A DNA stretch of 64,000 bases, from positions 47,164,935-47,228,934 of the forward strand of contig NC_077247.1 of assembly GCF_947179165.1 (NCBI RefSeq), written 5' to 3'. The stretch comes from Solanum dulcamara. Taxonomy: Eukaryota; Streptophyta; Magnoliopsida; Solanales; Solanaceae. Positions 48,464 through 59,100 of the stretch are shown here, piece by piece (the stretch's first letter is position 1; each line of letters begins with the position of its first letter). A program made the position numbers and the translations under genes. Below the pieces are notes generated by a model. That model saw nothing but the letters and a program-made list of their open reading frames with translations, was not told where the DNA came from and ran no database searches.

Positions 48464-48919
48464 ATGCATCGAACTAATTCCCACAGAAATTTCTCTCCCA
48501 CAAGCAGCGGATCCTCCACTGCAGGCGCTAGTGCCCGCGGATCCACTAATCGCGAATCACCTCTACCACCTCCCCGTGATCAGAGCAACAAAAAGGTGAG
48601 GAAAACGAGGATTGCAAAGGTGGTGGCGGAAAATGCAATAGTAATCGTGGCTGTGCGTGGATGCTTCATGTGCATCACTGTGAATGATTTGGTGCAAAAA
48701 CTGGGCGTTAACCCTAAGATTGTAGAGGTAGAGGAGGCGGAGAAAACCCCGATGTTGATTCAGCTGTTGAAGATTGAGGGCGACGGCAGAGGGCCGTGTG
48801 AGTTGCCGGCGGTATATGTTGGTGGGAAGCTGTTGGGAGGCGTTGATAAAGTTATGGAGGCTCATGTCAAGGGAGAATTTGTTCCCATGCTTAGGGCAGC
48901 CGGAGCCTTGTGGCTTTGA
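48464..48919 (+). CDS. CC-type (ROXY) glutaredoxin, GRXC9/GRX480-like, 151 aa
   Basis: A plant-specific class III glutaredoxin expected to act in the nucleus and cytosol with TGA transcription factors and TOPLESS-type corepressors; the closest relative I recall is Arabidopsis GRXC9/GRX480 (ROXY19). Visible features are a Ser-rich N-terminus (1-45), VAENAIVIVAVRGCFMC (55-70) with active-site C67-F-M-C70, LGVNPKIVEVEEAE (80-93), the glutathione-site LPAVYVGGKLLGG (114-126) and the terminal ALWL required for TGA interaction. CC-type members normally have CCMC, CCLC or CCMS; here the second position is Phe. The ATG at 48,464 was chosen because the paralogue begins at the matching place; an in-frame ATG 45 bp upstream lacks that support. 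Intronless. Confidence 0.9.
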   Translation: MHRTNSHRNFSPTSSGSSTAGASARGSTNRESPLPPPRDQSNKKVRKTRIAKVVAENAIVIVAVRGCFMCITVNDLVQKLGVNPKIVEVEEAEKTPMLIQLLKIEGDGRGPCELPAVYVGGKLLGGVDKVMEAHVKGEFVPMLRAAGALWL

Positions 48920-49207
48920 AAATCTCTTTCTTTCTTTACCTTTAATTTTGTGGGCAGATGGCAGTTCAAATGTATCCTAATGGTATTAATACGAATTTTA
49001 TTTTTATGAAAGAAATGAAACTTTTGAAACATTGATCTAAATCGAGATGTGATTATAAATTATTTAATTAAAAATAAAATAAAAAGTCTCAAGTTAGATC
49101 ATATCAAAAAAATTGAAGCAGATAGAGTATTAATAGATAAGTTTTTCATTGTACTCATCAGAGCATCAAGCATATATACTTAAGTTTAACAATCTGCAAA
49201 ATTTTAA

Positions 49208-50124
49208 GGTACATTTGCTACTGATTTTAGTTTAGGTTGAATTGCACTATTTTCCTTCGATTTGTTCTCATTTTTTTGAATGAAAGACCTAATTTTACTA
49301 ATTTCCATGAACAACTACTTTAAAATCAGTTGCTACCCCTAGGGTTCATCTCGATCTTCCATTTTTCCTAGCATATATGTACAACTAAGTCGGTTAATGC
49401 ACCCTTATCTCCACACGAGAATGCAACTACTAATTTCTTCAATTTCATTATACCACTTCCGTACTCAGGTCACATTAAAATTGACACCGAAAACAACCAT
49501 ACTTCTTCTCATGACCCGAAATCAAGAGCCTAACTATGAACCTCTCACTAAATCCCTTTATACTATGCGACAAGTATAGATTTAACTACTCAGATAAGAG
49601 AAGACCTAGCCTACCTGGGTGCCAAACAGTTGTGGAGAATTAACGTAGCTCTTATCCTTGGTTCCAGATGCCCGGCGGGCAAGATAGTCCTGAAATCTGT
49701 TGGTTGGAATTCCTCCGGTGCTGAAATTTCTTTCCCTTCACTTTTCAAGTCAGGAGAAGCCTTTTGGAGGGTTTTACAGTAACTCTCGCCTCTAATTCAC
49801 ACTTTGGGAGGAGTGGGAAAATAAGAAAATCACGATTTAAGTTCTGTCCCACAATTTCCCGCTCTGGCGGTAGGCTTCCTGCTGGCGCGGGGCAGTTGTG
49901 GGGAGACTATCCCGCTCCGGTGGGATTGTGGGGGCCAATTGACTTATTTCTCTTGCGATTTCTCCCGCTCTTAATTAACGACGGTTCGGATCTTAAGGAT
50001 CTTTTTAACGTACATCTGCTACTGATTTTAGTATAGGTTGAATTGCACTATCATCTTTTAATTTATTCTCATTTTTCCGAATCAAAGCCCTAATTTTACT
50101 AATTTCATTGAACAACTACTTTAT
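49208..50124. repeat. 115-bp direct repeats flanking a GC-rich insert
   Basis: The segment 49,208-49,322 (CATTTGCTACTGATTTTAG ... CAACTACTTTA) recurs at 50,010-50,124, and the sequence then continues colinearly with unit 2 of the duplication. Between them, 49,323-50,009 has no counterpart in unit 2. It is richer in GC, with TTTCCCGCTCTGGCGG and CCCGCTCCGGTGGG words like those in the LTR at 4,485-4,907. It is probably a retrotransposon LTR fragment; the mechanism is unclear. Confidence 0.55.
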
Positions 50125-52103
50125 AATGTTGAAGTTAATTCCATATTAGTATAAAATGGTAATGCCGTTTATATATCTTTGTATTTAACCAAAATATATC
50201 CAAAGAAATGATATATATGCAGTTTTAGAATTACTTAAGTTTCTTTATTCGCATGTATACTGCACTTTTATTTATTTTGCTCATTTTTCCGTTCAATATT
50301 TTAAGGATCTATTATTCAGGTAAACAAGAAAAATTAATCATTCAAGAATATATATTATAACCAGAGAGTTTTAACTAATAATGCTTTTTCAATCATGAAT
50401 ATCAATAATCTTCTTGAAATATCAAGTTTGATAGTTTCGCACTTTCGTGTATATATAATTGGTTAAATATAATATCTGAAACAATTCTACTCCGTAAACA
50501 AAAACCAACTATACATATTAATCATAAAATGCCTCAAGTAAGATGTGTCAATGTGACAAGTAGTTAACCGGTTGCAGTAGAGCAATAAGTATTTATTTAG
50601 TGTCAATTAGATATTTTGAATTTGTTTTCTAGCAAAATATAAAATCATCTTTATTAGAAAATGTGTTTTACTTTACTATAATTTTTTTTTTTTTTTGTAA
50701 AAGTTCAGATTTAATCAAGTCTCAATGTTCACATTGTAGATCAGGCGAAAATAAAAAAAATGTGAGAAGTAGTTTGTATTAATTGAATAGTTGACTCTCA
50801 ACTATGAAGCACCAATGACACTTCATGTGATTTTAATTGATCATTATCCAAATTAACTATATTGTAATTATTGTGAGTGTAGATAATCCGGCAGTTCCAT
50901 TTTAACTATCACATTATCATTATAAAAATTTGTCCTAAAATAAGTCACTTATAGTACATAGTTTTTGCAATTTATTTATAATAATTATTAAAACTTAATA
51001 AATTTGATTTTTTCTTTATTATGATTATATGACATATCAAATAATAAAAGGTCTTTTTAATAATCATTAGTCAATTTATCCTTTATATCAACTTATTTTT
51101 CAATCTGCTGAAATGAGTTGAACTAGTAAATGGACAGGTCAATAATCCGTCCAAACCTGAATGATTTGGATTTGATTTTGCCACCATAGCTAGTCTCAGT
51201 TTGTGACATATTTTATCTAAAAAAGAATGTCATTTTTTATAATTAAACATAATTAACTTTAAATTTTTTCTTTTATTATTATAAATTGAAATGGTTTATA
51301 CATAAATGAACTTAGGTTTCTTTTAGTTCATAGGCTCATAGCATAAATATTAAAAATCTTTTTCTTAAAACTTTATATGTAATCAAGTGATGTCACACAA
51401 ATTGAGATAGAAAAAAGTATTTAATAACATTAACTTCTTATAAATTGTATGTACTCATTGTTGAAAGATTTATTTTTATTAGAACAATGATATATAAAAC
51501 AATAATAAGTGTGTCTTTGATTTCTCAAAAGCAACATTTAATGTGAACAAGATCTATTTTTTTTTTAAATTTAGCTAAAACGTTAATCTATTTTTATTTA
51601 GTTGAGATTGATTTGATCAGTGCACTAGCCAAAGATTTTTAATTTATTTGATAATTAAAAACTGTTTTTCAATTTTTTTGTGCTTTAGATTGTAGGTTTT
51701 TGAAGTGGTAAAAACAATCATAATAAAATTGAACCATAACAACAAAACTAATTACTCGTCTCATTTTATTGATATAATTTGACCGAATACAAAATATAAG
51801 ATATATGAAAAGACTTTGCAATATTTTAAATTACTCTTAAAACAAATGAATTTTTAAATAGAAAAATACATTTTATGAAGTTTTGGAATAAAATATTGAT
51901 AGTGCAATTAAATTTGTCAAATAAAAAATATATCATTTTTTTAGACTCATAAAAGAAAATCGATTCATATAAATGAGATAAACTAGGTACATATTTATAT
52001 ATAAGGACATAAATTACTTAATTAAAACTATCGAATAAATAATCGCAAATCTCCTTAATTTATTTTCATATGAGGTGGTCAAACGAATTTCAATAGTAGT
52101 TAG

Positions 52104-52140
52104 TGACGGAGATTACATGTATCAAATACTAGCTATGACG
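52104..52140 (+). promoter_or_regulatory. Paired TGACG motifs upstream of glutaredoxin 2
   Basis: TGACG occurs at 52,104-52,108 and 52,136-52,140, upstream of a TATATA at about 52,170. Positions relative to the start codon are close to those in the first copy. Confidence 0.5.
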
Positions 52141-52231
52141 CTATTTATTACTTCTGACTTGTAACTGTCTATATATACCACTCTTTCTTGCATCTCCACT
52201 TCACATTACTCCCTCACCCCCTTTCGATAAT

Positions 52232-52648
52232 ATGCGTCGAACTATTTCCCACAGAAATTTCTTTCCCACAAGCAGCGGATCTTCCGCTGCAACACCACCT
52301 CCTCCTGATCAGAGCAACAAAAAGGTGAGAAAAACGGGGATTGCAAAGGTGGTGGCAGAAAACGCAATGGTTATTGTGGCCGTGCGTGGATGCTTCATGT
52401 GCATCACTGTGAATGGTTTGGTGCAAAAAATGGGTGTTAACCCTAAAATTGTAGAGGTAGAGGAGGCGGAGAAAACCGCGATGTTGGTGCAGCTGTCAAA
52501 GATTGAGGAAGGCAGCGGAGGACCATTGGAGTTGCCGGCGATATATGTTGGTGGGAAGCTGTTGGGAGGTGTTGATAAAGTTATGGAGGCTCATGTCCAG
52601 GGAGAATTTGTTCCCATTCTTAGAGCAGCTGGAGCCTTATGGCTTTGA
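52232..52648 (+). CDS. CC-type (ROXY) glutaredoxin, tandem paralogue, 138 aa
   Basis: A paralogue of the 48,464-48,919 gene with the same class and expected role (TGA-factor-associated redox or corepressor adaptor). The active site is C54-F-M-C57 within VAVRGCFMC; LPAIYVGGKLLGG and the final ALWL are retained. Compared with copy 1 it lacks 13 residues in the N-terminal linker (the region between SSGSS and PPP) and differs at a modest number of positions, such as LLKIEGDGRG versus LSKIEEGSGG. The frame is open throughout, with no stop or frameshift, so both copies are probably active. Intronless. Confidence 0.9.
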   Translation: MRRTISHRNFFPTSSGSSAATPPPPDQSNKKVRKTGIAKVVAENAMVIVAVRGCFMCITVNGLVQKMGVNPKIVEVEEAEKTAMLVQLSKIEEGSGGPLELPAIYVGGKLLGGVDKVMEAHVQGEFVPILRAAGALWL

Positions 52649-52834
52649 AAATCTCTTTGTTTCTTTCTTTCCCTTTAATTTTGTGGACAAGTGGCAGTTC
52701 AAATGTACCCTAATGCTATTGGACGTGAATTTTTTTTTAATGGAAAAAATGAAACATTGATCAAAATCGAGCGACACATAATTATGTGATTATAAGTTAT
52801 TTAATCAAAAATATAATGAAAAGTTTCAAGTTAA

Positions 52835-53184
52835 GACCCCGTTTGGATCCCCTTTTCAGCTTTTGGACGTGTTTGTCTAATGCTGACTTTAAGCCATAAA
52901 GTTCTTAAAGTCAGTCAGAAATGAAAGGTTAGGATTTCTAACTTTTTTTTCCAAAGTGCTTAAAGTCATTTTCTTTGACCATGGAAATTACTTTTATATC
53001 CTTTATATTTTAACTAAATTCTCAAACTACCTTTTTTTATTCTTTTAACCCTAAAATTCACATCATAAGCACTTTTATCCAAACACTCAACTGCTTATTT
53101 ATAAAAATAACTTTCAGCACTTCAAAGTTCTAAAAACACTTTATACATAAAAGTTACTTTTTTTAAGCCTATCCAAACGGGCTC
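52835..53184. mobile_element. MITE downstream of glutaredoxin 2 (family copy 2)
   Basis: A 350-bp element with ends GACCCCGTTTGGAT and ATCCAAACGGGCTC and flanking TAA (52,832-52,834 and 53,185-53,187). The paralogous unit has the uninterrupted site CAAGTTAGATCAT near 49,095, so the element inserted after the tandem duplication. It is similar throughout to the MLO intron copy at 37,320-37,711. Confidence 0.88.
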
Positions 53185-54280
53185 TAAATCATTTCTAAAA
53201 AAGGATGTATGATATACTTTTTGAAAAAATTTAAAAAGTAAAATCAATGCATAAATTGAGATGGATGGAGTATTAGTAGATAAGTGTTTCATCGCTCTCA
53301 TCTCCGCATCAAGTCAAATAGTTAAAGTTTAACAATCCTAAGCAACTTTAAGGTACATCTGCTACTGATTTTAGTTTGGGTTGAATTGCACTATCTTCCT
53401 TTAATTTATTCTCATGTTTTCGAATCAAAGCCCTATTTTTACTGATTTCATTGAACAGCTACTTTAAAAATATTGAAGATAAATCAGTATTAGCATTAAA
53501 ATGGTAATGCAGTATATATATCTTTGTATTTGACCGAAATTCATCGAAAGAAATGATATATATGCAGTTTTAGAATTACATAAGTTTCTTTATTCGTATG
53601 TATACTGCATTTTTTATTTATTTTGCTTATTTTTGCGTTCATTATTTAAGGGCCAATTATTCAGACAAAGAACAAAAATCATTCAAGAATACATATTACT
53701 GTATAATCAGAGATAATTGTAACTAATAATGTTTTTTTAATCATGAATATCAAAAATATGAATCTAGATTTAATCAAATCTCAATATAAATACCGAGCCG
53801 AAAATAAAAAAAAATGTGAGACTGTCAATTATGAAGCTCCATTAATGACACTTAAGATGATTTAAATCGATCATTATCCAAATTAACTATATTAGAGTTA
53901 GTGTGAGGATAGATACTCCTTTCGTCCCATTTTAACTATTACTTTATTATAATAAAATTGTTCCAAAATAAGTCTTTTTAGTAATTCTAAATTAAAATTA
54001 ACAATTGTTTCCAACTATTTCTAATTATTGAAATGTAATTCTTTTTAATAATGTTCAATTTTCAAAAAGTTATCTAATAAATAAAAATAACTTAATAAAT
54101 TATGCCTTATATTTATTGTTTTTCGAAAGAAAAAAAAAACCCTCTAAAAAAGCACACGATAATCGTGGAACGAGAAAAAAAAATGGGATAGAAAAGAAGA
54201 GGGTAGATGATTTAATGGATGACAGAGGATAGATGATATAATGGATGACGTAACCACTAAAAAATTTCTTAACTGAATAT

Positions 54281-54464
54281 TCACACAAGTAAATTAAAAC
54301 TACAACAAAAGAAAATTAATTTTTGTAATTAGGATATTTTCACTTTTAACTAATGATATGTATCGGCTATGATAACCGCTCAAAGTGCGGTCAATTCAAC
54401 TAGTTCACATAAGTAAATTAAAACTACAAAAAAAGAAAATTAATTTTTGTAATTAGGATATTTT
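54281..54464. repeat. Pair of 60-bp direct repeats
   Basis: TCACACAAGTAAATTAAAAC...AGGATATTTT at 54,281-54,340 recurs at 54,405-54,464 with few differences, separated by 64 bp that include AACCGCTCAAAGTGCGG. Confidence 0.85.
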
Positions 54465-55745
54465 ATTTCTTATTCTTTATTTTCTCAGAATAAACTAAAA
54501 TACATAATCCTTAAGTCTTGGATGTTCTCATGTTCATATTTATGGTCCAAAAATTTGACTAAAATTACTGTAGTTAGTGCGTAGGTTAGTTTAATGATCA
54601 TAAAGTGAGTGACACCTAATAATTATATTCTTGTAATCCACGAATATTACAATTAAAGTTGACTAGGTGTTGTTTGAATCGACTATTAATTAATCGTTTA
54701 TAAGTCAAAATTATAAGTTAGGATTTTAATTTATAATTTTTATTTAAAAATAAGTACTTCAAACATTTTTTAATCTTACTCAAATATTGTACAGGTGCTT
54801 TAAAATTATTTTGGCTTAATTATAAGTACCTAAAATAAATCAATTTAAATAGGCTCTAAGATGATTTCTACATATGATGTTTTTTTATCCACAACAAGTA
54901 ATATTCCACCTTAAAATAAGTATTATCTTAGAAAAAATCACATCTAAGAAGAAATCAATAAATAAATGTGTTGTTTACTAAATTATTCTTATTTAATAAG
55001 TTCTCTTGAAAATCAAACATTATTAAGAAAATGAAGTGTAAGGATATAGTTGAAAAAACATACTAATTTTTGTCTTAAATTTCTAAAATGTCACTTATTT
55101 TGAGGTAATTTTTCTTTTTAATAAGATGATACTCACTTTGAAATGAAGTGAGTAATTAGTTATAAAGATAATGTATCCCATTTGTTGTCATTAAATAATG
55201 GACTAGTTTAATTTGATTATTCCAATTCTGGCAATTTAGATGCATGGCCCCGAGATGATCTCATTGTGATTAAACAGTGGAGTTCTCTAGTCAACTTTGT
55301 GTCATCACATGAATTACATTAATGGATTTTGAGTTCTCGACTACGATTGTCATTGAAGATCTAATTTATATTACTTAACTAGTTAGTATGTTAATGCTTT
55401 GTGCTTACTTCTTCGTTCTCAAATTATCTATAGTAAATTTTTTTTGAAATTTTTTATAATTATTTTATTATCTATTGATATTCTAACAATTATAACATCA
55501 CATATATGAACAACTACTGATACTTTACGCCTTTACATCAGCCCTCAATATAATTTTTGATTTTTTTTTTTTTGCAAAATACATTGATCAGTTTCTTCAA
55601 TCCCTTTCTAATAAGAAACTGAAGAGGCTATTAGGATGTGAATCATAAATATGAAAAAATAGAATTAATTAAAGTGTGAGTCACAAAAAAACATACGTCA
55701 GAGTGCAAAACGTAAGAGATTTCTATCAATTAGATGATTGCTACG

Positions 55746-55854
55746 TACTACTTTACTAGAATAGTAATTAAACGAGTAACATAATCTAGTTACTACTTTA
55801 CTAGAGTAGTAATTAAACGAGTAAGTATTCAATGAACCCCCCCCCCCCCCCCCC
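55746..55854. repeat. 34-bp direct repeats followed by an 18-base C run
   Basis: TACTACTTTACTAGAATAG... at 55,746-55,779 recurs at 55,791-55,824 with one visible difference. The C run at 55,837-55,854 follows, ending 1 bp before the CCTTC target duplication of the copia element. Confidence 0.85.
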
Positions 55855-55860
55855 TCCTTC

Positions 55861-56106
55861 TGATAAAATAGGAGCTGTGACTTAGTAGTTAGTTAGAAAG
55901 TTGTTAGTTTGTTATAACTAAGAGGTTAGTTGTAACTAATTAGTAGTTAGAGAATTGATAAAATATCTAGGATATAGTATATATGGACACTTTTAGAAGT
56001 CTACTGCTGCACTTTTCATATTCTTCAAATACAAAGAAATGCCCTAATCTTTCTCTTCATTTCTTCTTCCTCTGTATCATTACCCTCTTCATTACTGTCT
56101 TCTTCA
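55861..56106 (+). repeat. 5' LTR of the complete copia element (246 bp)
   Basis: It begins TGATAAAATAGG and ends TGTCTTCTTCA. ATATAGTATATATGG at about 55,972 is a plausible TATA box for the element's transcript. Confidence 0.95.
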
Positions 56107-56118
56107 TGGTATCAGAGC
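56107..56118 (+). other. Primer binding site (initiator tRNA-Met)
   Basis: TGGTATCAGAGC is the standard plant copia primer site complementary to the 3' end of initiator tRNA-Met, with no gap after the LTR. Confidence 0.93.
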
Positions 56119-56189
56119 GGAAGGCCATAGATATGGTCTAGATCGAGCTACGTGAAAGTCGAAGCTGTCAAAACCAGTGAAGAGAAACA

Positions 56190-59100
56190 ATGGCGGAGGA
56201 TCTGGACAACGAGCTGCCGGAGAAGCTAAGTCACAATCATCAACTATATCTGAGTGCATCAGACACGTCCGGAGTGGTGTTGGTGTCTATTCAATTAACG
56301 GGACCTGAAAACTACTCGGTTTGGAGTCGCTCGATGCGAATCGCCATACTAGGACGCAACAAGCTCGGATTCATCAATGGAACATGTAAGAAGGCTAATT
56401 TTGGTGTGAATTTGACAGATCTGTGGGAGCGATGCAACGCCATAGTTCTGTCATGGATAATGAATTGTGTGTCAAAAGAGTTGTTAAGTGGAATTGTGTA
56501 TTCTTCTGATGCGAGTTCTGTGTGGAATGATCTGAAAGAGCGTTTTGACAAGGTGGATGGATCGAGGATTTTTCAGTTGCACAGAGAAATTGCAACCACA
56601 ACTCAAGGTACGAGCAGCATTTCTGAATATTTTACGAAGCTGCGATTACTGTGGGCTGAGTTTGATAGCTTAGCCCCCTTTCCTGGATGCAATTGCGAGA
56701 AATCGCGCGATTTCGAGGAGTTTATGAAGAGACAAAAATTGTTGCAATTTTTAATGGGACTGAATGAGTCATATGAACAATCTCGAGGCCAGATTTTGAT
56801 GTTGGTTCCACTACCATCCATTAACCAAGCCTACTCTATGATGATTGAACGAGAGAGTCAAAAGGTTATGGTCAATGCGACTGGATCATCCATGAATGGA
56901 GAAATAACAGCTCTCATGACAAGTCGAGGAGGAAATTTCAGTAGATTCAAGAAGAATATGGATGCGCAATGTGATTATTGCAAGTTGAAAGGTCATCTAA
57001 AAATAGATTGCTACAAATTGCATGGTTATCCTCCAGATTACAAGTTTAAAAGGAAACCAAATGGTGTCAATCCTATTCACGCACGTGATGGAGATCCTAG
57101 AAACAATGGCTACCAGGTAAGAAGAGAAGAACCTAAAGGAAGAGTGTATAATGTGAAGGAGGAAGCTTCTAAGTTTCCTGAAGGTATTAGAGGCACGAAA
57201 CCAGATATTGAAGCTTACAGAGGAGTGGCTCTACCTCAGGGCAATTGCAATCAGTTAATGAGATTATTAGAGGATCCTTATCGCTACAATCGATTGATAC
57301 AGTTTTTGGACAAAGAACAGCAAGGAGAAACATCTTCAGCAAGCATGGGCAAGCTATCAAATGCAGAATCTCATAACATGGAAGGTAACGTTATTGCATC
57401 CAATGTGACTGTACATGAGGAATCAGATACTATTTCAGCATGTTCTGTAAAAGATAAAAGGGAGGAATGGATAGTAGACAGCGGAGCTACGAATCATATG
57501 ACATCTAATAAAGAGCTCTTACAAGAAGAGCATACTGTTATTACTGATAAACAGGTGCATCTACCTAATGGTGAGGTAGTAAATGTGACTCACACTGGAA
57601 ATTGCGAAATCATTGATGGCCACACTATAAGCAATGTGCTGTATATACCTGACTTTAGATATAATCTTTTATCAATCGCCAAGATTACCAGGGAGTTATG
57701 TTGTTCAGTCAATTTCTTTCCTGAATTTTGTATATTCCAGGACCTCTCAAGTGGGAAGGTGTTGGAGATTGGTAGGGAGAAGGAAGGCCTTTATTTGCTG
57801 AAGCACAAAATAAAAGGAGCACAAGACAAGCAGCAGCTGATGAGAGGATTGATTGCTACAAAAAATGCAGTAGATATTATGTTGTGGCACAGAAGAATGG
57901 GTCATGCTTCTGTTAGTGCAATGCAGAAACTTCTGGATATTGATCATGGCCATTGCAAACAAGCTTTAGACAAATGTGAATTGTGTCCTCTTGCTAAACA
58001 CACTAGAATGGCTTTTCCTGTTAGTGAAACTAAATCCTCTGCTGTTTTTGATTTGTTGCATTTGGATGTATGGGGTCCTTTTCATGTTCAAACTATTGAT
58101 GGTTATAGATTGTTTTTGACTATTGTTGATGATCATTCACGTATGACTTGGATATATTTGCTCAAACTTAAAAGTGATGTTGTAGTAGTCCTTCGAAACT
58201 TTATACAGCTGATCCAGACTCAATTCAATAAGACCATTAAGGTGTTCAGGTCAGACAATGGATCTGAGTTTGTCAATTCAGAATGTGTGCAGTTATTTCT
58301 GGCCAATGGTATAGTACATCAAAAAAGCTGTGTCTACACCCCTCAACAGAATGGAGTTGTTGAGCGAAAGCATAGATACATTTTGGAGTTGGCAAGAGCA
58401 ATCAGATTTCAAGGGGCTTTTCCTTTGAAGTTTTGGGGGTATTGTGTATTAGGGGCTGTTTACATGATGAACAGATTACCCTCAGTTGCCTTAAAAGGTA
58501 AAACACCCTTTGAAATATTTCATGGTCACAGATGCTCCCTTGATCATCTCAAAACTATGGGCTGCTTATGCTATGCCAAGAAGCTGCCTTCAGGTGATAA
58601 ATTTGATTCAAGAGCTGTGCCTGCAGTACACATGGGATACTCTTCTGTAACTAAGGGCTATGTGTTGTACAGCCTGGTGACTCATTCCTTTTTCATATCC
58701 AGAGATGTACTTTTCAAAGAGGACATTTTTCCTTTCCGAACCACTGCACACACTGGTCCAATCTTTCTCAATACTTCTACAGATCCTTTCATATATGAGC
58801 CTCCTGCTACTTTCTCTGATGAGGTAATTCCTGATCCTGTCTCACTACATGATTCTCCTACAAATGGTGTTCCTGTTAGTGCAGTTCCTACTGCTCCTGC
58901 TCCTGAACCTCCCATTGAAGTACCAACTGTTCGAACTTCTTCCAGACAAAGAAAACAACCCTCTTGGATGACAGATTATGTTTCCAACAGTGTTGCAACA
59001 TCAACTCCATATCCCCTTTCTCATGTGCTAAGTCATGCCAACCTCTCCCCTTCTTATCAGCAGTACCTCACTGCCTTTTCTTGCACTACAGAACCCAAAT

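Larger units (their letters stand above)
46940..50959 (+). repeat. Tandem duplication unit 1 (carries the first glutaredoxin gene)
   Basis: Colinear similarity to about 50,960-54,000 runs through the promoter, the gene and the 3' flank, in head-to-tail order with the units adjacent. Examples: GAAATGAGTTGAGCTAGTAA (47,100) matches GAAATGAGTTGAACTAGTAA (51,110), and CATTATCCAAATTAACTATATT occurs in both 3' ends. This unit has an extra segment at about 49,323-50,009 and lacks the MITE of unit 2. Edges are approximate. Confidence 0.8.
50960..54000 (+). repeat. Tandem duplication unit 2 (carries the second glutaredoxin gene)
   Basis: It follows unit 1 directly in the same orientation. It lacks the 49,323-50,009 segment and carries the MITE at 52,835-53,184, so each unit has its own later insertion. 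Edges are approximate. Confidence 0.8.
54001..55855. other. AT-rich intergenic DNA
   Basis: No gene is seen. It contains two 60-bp direct repeats (54,281-54,340 and 54,405-54,464), two 34-bp direct repeats (55,746-55,779 and 55,791-55,824) and a run of 18 C (55,837-55,854) just before the copia insertion. Confidence 0.55.
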
